Below, piece by piece: positions 47,450-57,640 of a stretch of 64,000 nt of DNA (its first letter is position 1; each line of letters opens with the position of its first letter). The notes beneath the pieces are model-generated. The model was given only the letters and a program-made list of their open reading frames with translations. It ran no database searches and had not been told where the DNA came from. Location of the stretch: the NCBI RefSeq assembly GCF_047948215.1, contig NC_134455.1:75517189-75581188 (forward strand), read 5' to 3'. A program made the translations under genes and the position numbers. Origin of the DNA: Lycorma delicatula (taxonomy: Eukaryota > Arthropoda > Insecta > Hemiptera > Fulgoridae).

Positions 47450-50155
47450 CGGTCAATATGTTGATTATTTGAATTTTTTTTTAAATTATATATATATATA
47501 TGTATTTTCCCACCTACTTTCAACAGCTCATAAATACTTCTAAAAATAAATCAACAGTAAGATTATGAAGATGTTTCATTACCAAGAAATGAAACTTGAC
47601 AAATCCTCAAGAAGTGATTTGTTCATCCAGCAAGCCAAACTGTTTTGTTGGATGAATTCAAATTTCATATTAAACACTGATTCTGTGAGAAGCAAAGGCA
47701 TTCAGTTTGTAATTCATGTATGGTCAGTAAACGAGATTATATGTTCAGCCGCTACTTCATCAAATCTCCACATTTACACCAAAAACAAATACTGTATTCT
47801 TGTTGATGTTCTGTCAATATACCTCAAGTACTACCTACATACTACTACTCATTCCAAAATTTTAGACATATAAGTATATTTGGTTAACCAAAATAAACTT
47901 GCCAGTTTTTACTGGATTTATGGTAATACATTTGAGGCATTAAACAAATTCACCAGTATAAAATGTTAGTTTCGACCAACATCAATAAAATCCTTTTTGT
48001 TGTTGAATTTTGAGAAGCATTTTTACAAACCTATTTTATTGTCTATTTTTTAGATGAGTAATTTTTTATTTTTTGATAATGTATTCTTAAAAGTTTCATG
48101 AGATTTGTGTTTAATGAGTTTCTACTTGGTACAATTTAAGCAGTCAATTCAGTCTTGCAATTACAATCATCTGATCAACTAGATAGTACTTGCTAGAAAC
48201 GTACAACTCTTAGTAACCTACAGTTGTAGTTAATTATTGTTCAATTTGAATGCCCAGTTTATTTGAGTACTGGGGTCCACTATATAAAATTAGCAGTACT
48301 GTTTCAGAAATGACAAAATTTATATAGTCAAAGACCAGCTGATAATATTTAATTAGTCTTACAGAATTTTCTGTAGTATATAATCTCAAATAAATAAAAA
48401 TTCAACATTAATAATATGTTGAATGACACACATATAACTGATAGTACATATTTGTGGTAGCAATAGTTGCCTTTAAAGTCACAATAAATAAAATAATATA
48501 TTGTTTTGCTGTCTTCTTGTATGTATTATCAATCATAAAAAAAATCATTAATTTTGTTGTTCTATGATGTATTGTAAAATATAATTTATTTTAATGATAT
48601 CTTCATTAACTGATAAACACCAAATTTAAACATAGCTAAAAAAAAATGTTTTTTATGACAAGTAATACATTCATTAAGATTAATCAGAATGATTCTATTA
48701 ATATTTTATTTATTCATTTATAAGTCTGTTTTTATATTAACTGACTGTTTGTTGCTTATGTTCATTATTTTTTTTAGTAAGTAGCTTATAAAAAGGTTTT
48801 CAGGTTCTTTTATCATTTCAGTCATGTCAAAATGATTTTATTAGGTTCATGAACAGAATTTTTGATACAAGCAAAATTCTTTTAAGAAATTATAATTGGT
48901 GTTATTAGGTTGTATGTGTATTCACATAATAGTAAATGTTAATAAATATTATTACGAAATTATAGTAGGATTATCAGCTTCCTAACTGCAACAAACAAGA
49001 GTTTAAATATACATTTTTTTATTATCTAGGTGAAAAGTACAGATATTTGTAGATGAACTGTTGATACCTTTAATTATCCACAAAATTTGTAATTGTTTAT
49101 TTTTATATTATTTTAAAAGTTGAGTATTTTTTCGCTTCTTATTAAGTAGAAGCAGATATTAATATTTATATATATTTTACCTAAAAAACAGTAATTTTTT
49201 TTTTATGCTATACACTACATATATCCCAATTTTACTCTTAGCTGAGACCTGTGAAGCAAGTAAAAGAAAAAGAAGCACCAATTAGATTAGTTTTCTCCAA
49301 CAGTAATCATGTATCACACAATTAATCATTACATAACCAACCTCTCTAGTGAAAAGAGTGAAGTTTGTAGAACTGAACATTACCTACGTTTCAGTGGACT
49401 TGATATGCTTTCTTGGAACAGTCATATTTGTCTCAACTTAAAAAGTTGGATACTAACTCTCTCTTAAAATGACTTAGAAGCAGATGTTCAGATTTAGTAA
49501 ATAACTTAAAACATTAAAACATCATTCTGCATGTTCTTACTCAGAGCAAAAAGTCTTTTGGTATTTCTGTTACTATAGTTTTACTTAACGACAATAAATT
49601 CAGTTCTGTTATCTCTTAGAAAGAGGTTAGGTCATTTGATACTTAGACATTTAAGATCTTGTTTTCCTATTTTCCCCTGATGACTCATTACTTTGTAAAG
49701 GGTAAACTTAAATTTAAAACAAAAATTTAAAATTATCAAAAACTTTTGATGGGGTAGAAAAAGGAATCCTTCAATGTAGTAAAAACAAGTTTCTAAAGAT
49801 TAGTTTACTGTTTTTATAAAAGTTTTTCTGTCATCAAATGTCCAACATCATGCGTTAATTTTTTCATAAACTTTGCCATTACTTGAGATGGCTTACATAC
49901 AAATGCTTGTTCTGTAAACTTCCTCAACCTACTTATTACATTTCTTTGTAATAACTATAATTGTCTAAATTTCTTTTAATGTATGTCTGCATACAATGAT
50001 TATAGCTTCACAAACAAATAATAAAGGAATTATCATTAAGTGTAGAAGTTTAAAATATTGCTTGCAGAATTCATATTTTGTTTTTCCTATAATTTATCTA
50101 ATTGCATTTTTTCTAACCTAAAAACACTTTTTATAATTTGTTTAAATAATGACAT
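47450..50155. other. AT-rich region; possible decayed LINE 3' half on minus strand
   Basis: An open frame at 47565-47873 (102 residues) has no motif I recognise. From about 49.2 kb onward the minus strand gives scattered Jockey/CR1-type remnants that may be the 3' half of the RT relic at 50.2-50.8 kb, but none is strong. Confidence 0.35.
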
Positions 50156-50159
50156 CAAA

Positions 50160-50840
50160 ACAGAATTGAGTGTTTATGAATGAAAGATTTTCTTTCAATC
50201 TATGATAATCCTCTCTCATCACTCTCTTCACCAAGCTTAGATATTAGTATTAGAACAATAAAATTTGACTTATTTTTGACAAATGTAATCCACGTTTTAA
50301 TTTCAAAAGGCGATGTGATCAATAATAACATCTGAGAAATTCACAAGTGAATAAGATATGATGAAAACCAGTAATTTAATACATCTGTCAAACCTACTTT
50401 CTTCAATTGTTGTTGAAGGAATTCAACATTTACTAGTCAGAAACTTGACTTATATCTAGAAAGATTGATTTAGTTTTTCCTTTGAATCCATTGGCATCTG
50501 TCAGTTTTTTAAATAAGACACAACTCATTCTGTAAATTTTCTCATATCTAAACCTGTGATGTTCTGTTACTAAAACATTATTTTCGTTCAGATAAGTCTC
50601 TAATCAATTAAAAACTAACCTTTCACATATTTTTTAGAAACAAAGAAATGGAAACAACTTACAGTTCAATTATTTTCTAATTGTGTTTTATCATTATGTT
50701 TTTGAAAGATTTAGCTTCGACTACTTCTGATTGTTCAAAGGTTTCTGCTTCTTCAACCAAGGCAATAATTACACTTGCTAATGGGCAAACTATTCATTCC
50801 CTGCACTACTTTAGGACTTGATATTTATATTTCAATGATA
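50160..50840 (-). pseudogene. Jockey/CR1-like reverse transcriptase relic
   Basis: The minus strand, in mixed frames, reads a decayed YRPIS block as VSCFPF, KICERLVFN, YLNENNVLVTEHHRFR (consensus LSxxQxGFR), VLFKKLTDANGFKGKTKSIF, LDISQVSD (block A; consensus LDxSKAFD), LKKVGLTDVLNYWFSSYLIH and SPFEIKTW before the missing GVPQGS. The order is exactly that of the fingers-palm half of non-LTR RT. The YADD block is not readable. It has several stops and is old. Confidence 0.65.
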
Positions 50841-50844
50841 TTGT

Positions 50845-51510
50845 GAATTATTATTTTTAGAATCCTAATTGCTAAATCTATATTTTCCTTTGTGACTGTC
50901 TGACTCTATAAGTATTTTTAAAAAAAATTTGGTAACCATATCTAAGAGTTTGTACCTTTGTTAATTTAATTTTGACTGTTGTTTGAAAATAAATATAAAA
51001 TAAGTATCTAATTTCTATACTAAATTATTATAAGTGGTCATTACAAACTATAACGTTTGACAGTCACTGTTCCTGATTTGTCACTACTTTCTCATTTATT
51101 ACATTGTATATTGCTAAGTTAAGGTTTGGTAATATTTTTAAATCAAACCTTTTGTTATGTTTATCTTTTAGCTCTTTGTAGTTCCTTTTCCCTAAAATGT
51201 TTCCCTCTTTCTGTACCCTGAGTTACCCTTGAATCTTTCCCTGAGATAACTTACAACTAAATACATCAGTTATTATTAAACTGAGTTTGTACTTTACAAA
51301 ATCCCACTTATATGAAAAAAAACTAAAAGATTGGATGTATTTTTTATAAGTAAATCTATAAAAGTATTAAGTAAATACAAACAAAAATGGAAAAAAAGAA
51401 ATTAAAATCCCCAAAGTAAGACAATTAATTCCATTCCTCACAACGTCATGGTTCTTGACGTTTGACGTTTAGTAAATCATAGGGTGTCATATGTTTATTA
51501 CAGGTTTTGT
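50845..51510. other. AT-rich spacer
   Basis: Nothing recognised. Confidence 0.5.
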
Positions 51511-51514
51511 TAGA

Positions 51515-51660
51515 TAATCATTCATGACTCAGTCTGCTCAACTTGTAATTTGAATGAGGAGATTATGCAACACTTATTCTTCAATTGCCTTATGCATGAT
51601 GTGTTAAAAAAGTATTGTGTATCAGTGATACAGAGAATAATTCATCAAAGTTGTACATTT
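51515..51660 (+). pseudogene. LINE C-terminal zinc-knuckle scrap
   Basis: The plus strand reads HDSVCSTCNLNEEIMQHLFF followed by NCLMHDVLKK. This is a C-x2-C-x8-H-x4-C knuckle with the HLFF-x-C signature of the C-terminal zinc finger in R1/I-type LINE ORF2 proteins. Only about 40 codons are readable. The element upstream is not recognisable. Confidence 0.5.
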
Positions 51661-51664
51661 TTTG

Positions 51665-52250
51665 AATGATAAATTTAATAGTATTTATTATTACACAGTT
51701 GATATGTTAAAATTAAGACTATTTCTATTAAACACATGCATCTGAAGAAGCTGTTCTGTAATTTGCAACATTACAATAAATAAATATTTTAAAGGTTATA
51801 TGGATGTATAAATTAATCTAAATGAAAATATGTATGCATATCCAGTTTAGATTATCATTGTCTGACAGTGGCAGTACTTCAACAATTGGACCGTAGTTGG
51901 CTTCTGTACAAAATATTTTTTTTGATAGGCCAGATTCAGGTAGTTATTACTTCATCAGTTCATCTATTTCGTTTATACAAGTATTTGTTGATAAAATACT
52001 TTATTTATATTTATATTGAAATTTATTTATTTGAGTAGTTGTTATTCTGTAAATCTTATTTGCTAAGCAGAAAACTTATGTAATGATGTAAAATTATTTA
52101 TGTAAATATTTTATATTAATTTAAAATTCTTTAAATAAATGAGAAATAAGAAAAAATATTAAATAAAATATTATTTATGATACAACTAAGGAATTTGTTA
52201 GTAGTAAAAATTATTATGCAGTTTGGACGGTGGTAGCAAATTGGAATGAA
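51665..52250. other. AT-rich spacer
   Basis: Nothing recognised. Confidence 0.5.
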
Positions 52251-52490
52251 GCCCACAAGGCTGGTCTAGTGGTTAACTCGTCATAGCAAATCAGTTGGTT
52301 TCGAAGTTAAGAGTTCTAAGGTTCAAATCCTAGTAAGAAGAGTTACTTTTAAACAGATTTGAATCGTATCCACACCAGTATCGTGGATACTGGTGTGGAT
52401 ACGTCTACATTCATACATGTCATCCTCATTCATCCTCTGAAGTAATACCTTGCAGTGGTTCCAGAGGCTAAATAGAAAAAGAAAAGAAGC
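52251..52490 (+). repeat. tRNA-derived SINE (family 1, copy 2)
   Basis: The head GCCCACAAGGCTGGTCTAGT contains A box TGGTCTAGTGG (52262-52272). B box GGTTCAAATCC is at 52320-52330, and the tail is GCAGTGGTTCCAGAGGCTAA followed by an A/G-rich run. It is the same order and nearly the same words as the minus-strand copy at 43.0-43.3 kb. The spacing of the boxes suits pol III transcription. A hairpin insertion at 52366-52403 is private to this copy. Confidence 0.87.
52366..52402. repeat. Perfect 17-bp hairpin inside SINE
   Basis: GTATCCACACCAGTATC is followed by GTG and its exact reverse complement. Pairing extends one more base outward (C52365-G52403). The other SINE copy lacks this inverted duplication, so it arose after dispersal. 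Confidence 0.95.
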
Positions 52491-52844
52491 ATATTGGAAT
52501 GATCTCTATAACTTATTGTATCAGTTCTATGTTATTTCAAAGTTCAGTATATTTACTGAATAAACTTGTATTAATTTTAGTTGTAATAAGGTATAGTACT
52601 AGTTTATATCAATGGTAATAAAATGTTTTTCTTTTTTCATTTGTTATCTTGTGTTGTTATTATTACTATTATTATGATAACTGTTTTATATGATTTATTA
52701 TAATGTTCGATAAATTTTTTCTATATTTTTAGTGCACTGTATAATAATTTCATTTAATTAATTTTTTTTTTAATTCTTAAATTTAGATTTTTCTTAATTA
52801 CTTATCAATACATAAAAGACTTAGGTAATAGATCATCAGCCTGA

Positions 52845-53248
52845 TCCCATACAGGAAGACACACACTTTGTGACAATCCCAGTTCCAACACCACCCCCTC
52901 CATTCATAGCCCTGATGTGCTTTACCAGGGGTTGTCTTTTAGACTCTCTAAACTTGATAACACAACACAGTCATAAGTTTGGTCTCTGTCAGGATTCCAC
53001 CATTGCAAATGCCTTGGCAGACATTTCCATAAATGCATTTATACAACTTACTGTCACCTTCGTATGACATCTTCCAACCACAACTACCTACCATAACTTC
53101 ACAACTCTCAACTATGAAATTAATCACTTCGCAAAAGGTTTTACAGAAAAACTATTTCTATATCTAATTTTAATTAGACTATGCACTCAGATCATTAATT
53201 GATTGAGCCTTTAAACACCAAAAATACATCTTTGTACAAAGAAAACAA
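52845..53248 (-). mobile_element. R1-clade LINE 3'UTR, older copy B (left part)
   Basis: The region shares with copy A (18.3-18.7 kb) the words ACCCCCTCC, GGGGTTGTCTTTTAGA (A: GGTCGTCTTTTAGA), TGCAAATGCCT and GACATTTCCAT in the same order and spacing, so it is the same 3'UTR in minus orientation. It stops matching A at ACTATG (about 53180). About 70 bases of other sequence follow before the nested insertion. Confidence 0.7.
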
Positions 53249-53263
53249 GTGTTGATCGCAACA
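53249..53263. repeat. Target-site duplication (left) of nested LINE
   Basis: GTGTTGATCGCAACA here is identical to 55788-55802. The pair brackets the minus-strand LINE exactly. Confidence 0.9.
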
Positions 53264-55787
53264 TCTCTCGATTCCCCCCCGAGGGGAGAAGATCCCACCT
53301 CGTAGCGTGTCCGGTCGCTACACCACCCCCTCCGTTCCTAGCCAGTAGTGGCTTTAACGGAGGACATCTTCTCGCCCTCAAACTTATTGTGCCACACAGC
53401 TTTCAGTCCAGGCCCCGCAGAGATGCCACCGATGCAGATGCCCCGAGGGACATCTACGCGGTAAAAATTCACCCCGAGATAGATTTACGTGTTTATGCCT
53501 TCAGAATGAAGACAACGGATACCTGCAGCTACCATGTCGCCCTCAGGATCTAAGCTAGAAACTTAACCGCGGAACGAAGACCCCGCGCCTAGATCCAACT
53601 ATTTAAAGAGCCACTTTCTGAATGTCTCAGATCCGTACTAATAACCTCAACAATAAACTTTCCCACTAAAGTTTTATACATCGAAATTTAGACCTAGTTC
53701 CCTTAAGAACCCCGCTTAATACTCAAATGAGTTTCTATCTGACTCCGTTCCGGTCTGCCCGGGAGAGGAGAATTAACGCCTACTCTCGCACAGCGCCATC
53801 ACGGAGTCCCGCGTGACATTCACCATCTTTCGCAGACCGCCGCCAAGACTCCCCTGCATACCACCAAAGCAGTACCCAGAGAAGCCCCGCCGACAGTGTC
53901 ATTAGCTCATTAGTGCCTCCGTCGGAGCGCGACCGCACCCACCGGTCAAGAATAATCCCGCCCGCCGACAACGGCCGCAACTCTGCCGACAGCATGATTG
54001 AATACATACCACCAATACATCTAACCGAGGCACGCTGCCTTAAGCGCCTACCTTCGGCCAGTCAGCTGCCCAGGCGGTCCCTAGCCACCCAGGTTCCTAT
54101 AACCTACTAGATCCCTTCGGCAGCCCTGCTCAGGGCGAGGAAGCGAAGGAAGCCAGCAACTATTCGCTATGAGTCCTCCAGTTGACTCGTAGATCCAAAA
54201 TAGAATCTACTCTCTCGAGTTCCCTAGCAACTCTGGTACGTTCAGCTTCGTACCGGGGACATATGTGAAGGACATGGTCCACGGTGTCATCGACCCTACA
54301 GTCCGGACAGAAGCCGGAATCAACCAACCTAAACTTTGCCAATTTATCCCTAAAGGCACCATGTCCTGAGAGGAACTGAGTGGTATGCCGATTGGGGGAT
54401 ACCCAGCTAATCGCTTGCAACTCTCTAACATCGGGAAATATACCATGCGTATAACGACCAGTCAAAGAAGTATTCCACCTATCTTGCCAAGAGTCGAAAC
54501 CTTGGTCTTCGATCTCACGCATACGCCCAGCAGTAAAAAGGCCTCCCTTCTTTGCAACATACCGCTGGCTACGTTCCGTAGCCGAAATATCCACAGGTTT
54601 GATGCCCGCGATCGCAGTTACTGCCTCTCGCGAGACAGTCCTGTAACCACCGACAACCGCTAACAAAAGAAGACGCTGGGCTCGTAATAGAATGTCCCTA
54701 TAACATTGGTACCGCAAACGATGAGCCCAGACGAGCGCAGCGTACAACATAATGGCCTCACAAACGCCTTTATAAAGAATCCGCATCGTACGGAAATTCA
54801 ACCCCCAATCGGGATTGACCACTCTACGGACGCCGAAGAAAGCATCAATTGCCTTCAACGCCACATACTGGAGGTGCTCCTTGAAGAGAAGCCTCTCATC
54901 AAGGATAACACTCAGATATTTCTGAAAGGTGACATACCTAATTGAACGACCGTCCATCACAACCCGCGGATGGCGAGTTGCAGCTAAACGGCCCTTCAAA
55001 AACATCATAGTGGTTTTCTCCGCACTGAAAACCATCTTATGCTGAAGACTCCACAACCCCAAAACCCTACATGCCTGTGCCGCTCTGAGCTCGATCTCAG
55101 CACGCGAACTACCCTCAACCAGCAGCAGCCCATCGTCGGCATAAGCCACGACGCGACAGCCACCAGGCAAGTGCAGCCGCATGAGAGAGTCAAACTCGAT
55201 GGTCCAGACGAGTGGACCTAATACACTGACCTGTGGACATCCTTTTGACAGGGTCTTTCCTACTTGCGAACTGCCGTCACGAAGAACAACAGTTCTGTCG
55301 CTGAAATAACTCGAGAGAGTCTTAATTTCTTCCTGCGTGCAACCACGCTTCTGCAGTTGAAACAAGGCAGAGGGTCACCACAAGTTATTAAATGCCCCGG
55401 ATATGTCCAAAAAGACACCGAGTACATACTTGCACTCACTGCCTGAAGCCAGATCCAGGACCCTAATAATCACATCCTCTGTACTCTTACCGGGTCTAAA
55501 GCCATACTGGTCGTCCATCAGCATGTGATTCAAAGTAAGCCTACTATTAATGCGGAGGTAAAGTATCTTCTCGAAAAGTTTTCCAACAACTGGTAAGAGC
55601 GTCAGAGGACGGTAAGAAGAACTAACGGTGGGGTCCTTGTCGCCACCCTTGAACAACAGCTTCAAGATTCCACGCTTCCAGCAAGCCGGGAAATACCCGG
55701 CAAACAAACACCTATTGAATACCCTAGTCAACGGGCCAAGAATTACAGGCAGGGTGCGAACAAGGAGCTCCACCGTGATACCATCAC
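53264..55787 (-). mobile_element. R1-clade LINE, 5'-truncated, nested in older copy B
   Basis: A 2524-bp insertion between perfect 15-bp target-site duplications, markedly GC-richer than host DNA. On the minus strand it starts abruptly inside the RT domain at DGI-TVELLV and runs through RT and the C-terminal knuckle to a stop near 54160. A ~900-bp 3'UTR ends at 53264 without a poly-A tail. Its 3'UTR shares words with copies A and B (CCCCCTCCGTTCCTA, GATGCCACCG), so donor and target are related subfamilies. 5' truncation with a target duplication is the normal product of target-primed reverse transcription. Confidence 0.9.
54160..55787 (-). pseudogene. R1-clade ORF2 (RT to C-terminus), one internal stop
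   Basis: The frame begins at the truncation point and is open but for one TGA (55375-55377), where NNLW-W is expected. Order: SSYRPLTLLPVVGKLFEKIL, YGFRPGKSTEDVIIRVLDL, GVFLDISGAFNNLW (block A), GCPQVSVLGPLVW (normally PQGSVLGP, so the invariant glycine is valine), VVAYADDGLLLVEG (catalytic YADD), thumb region, FLSGHGAFRDKLAKFRL, and the knuckle CPDCRVDDTVDHVLHIC. APE endonuclease is absent through 5' truncation. About 542 codons remain, roughly half the usual ORF2. The Gly-to-Val change would by itself probably impair RT. The open state otherwise suggests a fairly recent insertion. The first codons upstream to 55836 belong to flanking DNA. Confidence 0.9.
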
Positions 55788-55802
55788 GTGTTGATCGCAA
55801 CA
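55788..55802. repeat. Target-site duplication (right) of nested LINE
   Basis: Identical 15-mer to 53249-53263. Confidence 0.9.
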
Positions 55803-56590
55803 GTGACAATTTTGTCTTACAATTCAACTTGCTCAAAGTCCTGTTGAATTACTTAAATATTAAGAAACAGATTCACAAATTTAATAAGCCTCTAATGAAA
55901 ACTCTTCTCTGATCCGTTTTCAGGAGTGAGGTCAATGCATACATCCTCCCACACCACAGCTCCTTCACTGAGTTCTTCATTTTCATCCTAACGGTGAATA
56001 TCTCAACCAACCCGAGCTCAATGCCAAAACGCCGCCTATCTTGGCGATGTAAGCACCCAAGTGAACCCCTAACCACCTAGGTTGTTACTCTATCTAGACA
56101 TCTATAACAGCACCAGACTCTCTCAGCCATCCTCCGCAGGACTAAGAATCTAAGAAAGTCAGCAACTATGTTCCATTTCCTTTCGGTTTTTCAATTAACT
56201 TGCAGATCAAAACCAGAATTGATCCTTCGAAGCTCTCTAGCTACTTTAGTACGTTCAGCTTCATACCTGGGCAGACATATACGATATGGCACACATCATC
56301 AATGGACCTACACTCTGGACACAACCCTGAATTAATCAAACCAGATCTGGCCAACCTATCTCAAAAAGCACCATTTTCAGAAAGAAAATGTGTAATATGC
56401 CTGCATACTTCTCAAATCAGGAAAAATACCATGCGTATAATGGTCATTTGGTGATTCGGTCCTCCTGACTTGCCATATGATGCCAGGAAAGTAAAATGAT
56501 CAGAAGGATTTGAAACATGGGAATGGAGGAGATTGGAGAAAATTAAATGGATAGATAAAATGAAAAAAATTAAGAAATAATGATTAAAAC
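55803..56590 (-). mobile_element. R1-clade LINE 3' end, older copy B (right part)
   Basis: From about 55845 the sequence resumes the match to copy A (GAAACAGATT then ACAAATTTAATAAGCCT). It continues through the UTR into the decayed ORF2 C-terminus on the minus strand, where the TCTGGACACAA/knuckle region can be aligned, and ends with the same junction to the LINE C-terminal tail (GGAGATTGGAGAAAATTAAA). Small deletions relative to A fall in the coding part, for example where the WISPNWHITQF segment should be. It is clearly more degraded than the nested element. Confidence 0.7.
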
Positions 56591-56594
56591 CTAG

Positions 56595-56970
56595 GTTGTC
56601 TATTTTTTTTTTTTTTATGCACCCAAAGGTAATATTAGATAAATATTGGCCTATCTTCTTATTATCATAACATAATAGATCCATCATTTAAATGCATGTA
56701 ATCTTGTACATAAACTGTTTTAGCCACAATAACAAACTGAACTAACCCATTCCTCAGTTGAAGAAATATGAGCAATATGGTAACTGTATTGTAAGCCTAA
56801 CCAAATTTTCTTCAAAACTGATTTTATTTTAAGAAAAGTTTGAATTTTTTATTAATAACTATATGAAAATGTTTTTTTTAAAAAATAAGTTAGTTATTTT
56901 ACACTTCACAGTTATTGTGATCTCAAAAGCATACATGATAATTCAAAATTATAGTGACTTTTTGTTTATC
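56595..56970. other. AT-rich spacer
   Basis: Nothing recognised. It is the host sequence left of the full-length LINE. Confidence 0.5.
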
Positions 56971-56971
56971 C

Positions 56972-56986
56972 AGACCCATCTTATCT
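56972..56986. repeat. Target-site duplication (left) of full-length LINE
   Basis: AGACCCATCTTATCT is identical to 62781-62795. Confidence 0.93.
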
Positions 56987-57640
56987 AGTCGAGTACGGAA
57001 CTCGAGGCTGGCTGGTCGCCATTTGTGTGCTCCAGTGTTGTTCTTTATTTGTGCGAGTTATTGTTATGGTTGTGTTTTTTGGTGTGTGTTGTAGTTAAAT
57101 TTAGTGTAAACTGTGTGTGTTAGTGAAAGAATTTTGAAAATCCGTCTATAAATAGCCGAGATATAAGTATTTTGGTGTTAAAAACGGTGGCCGCGTGGCG
57201 GCAAACAGTGGAGTATTTTTAAACATAGTTTAGCGATATTGGAGTGTTTTTAATTTATAAGATTTGTTATTTGAAGTATAAAAATTAATTTTGGGGCGAA
57301 TTGGCCGTCAGTTTTTGAATTATTTGGGTTTTGTGTTTACCTAGGTTAAGTAATTGTTGTATTTGTTTATTTATTTATTTATTTTTTTTTTTCAAGACTA
57401 TCGATTAGTTCGGCTCGGCTAGACTACATCCAGAGTCCGGGAGACAGTGGTGGCGGATCTTCCAGCGGCGTGAGTTGGAATTAGTTAGTCAATCGATTAG
57501 TTCAGCTCGTTTAGACTCCACCCAGAGTTCGGGTGGTAGCGGGGGCAGAGCTTCCAGCGGCGTGAAGTGGAATTAGCTGGGTTACAGGCGATTGCAGTTA
57601 GTAAACGTACCTTTTCCAAAGAGACGCGGTTGGATTCGTG
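56987..57640 (+). promoter_or_regulatory. LINE 5'UTR / presumed internal promoter
   Basis: Begins AGTCGAGTACGGAACTCGAG, where TCGAG and CTCGA can pair, and is T/G-rich in its first 400 bases. Non-LTR elements of this kind carry their promoter within the 5'UTR. I cannot see a specific core promoter motif. The 3' third consists of two tandem ~90-bp units listed next. Presence of the entire 5'UTR supports the full-length status. Confidence 0.6.
57401..57580 (+). repeat. Two ~92-bp tandem units in LINE 5'UTR
   Basis: Unit 1 starts TCGATTAGTTCGGCTCGGCT at 57401 and unit 2 starts TCGATTAGTTCAGCTCGTTT at 57493. Both run through GACTxCAxCCAGAGTxCGGG and CTTCCAGCGGCGTGA to TGGAATTAG. They differ at scattered bases, so the duplication is not brand new. 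Confidence 0.9.

Noticed and set aside
47565..47873. 102-codon open frame
   Set aside because: No recognisable domain or upstream context. It may be a fragment of an unknown repeat but cannot be supported.
53780..55221. Plus-strand open frames across the nested LINE
   Set aside because: They are antisense to a well-supported reverse transcriptase and show no motif.
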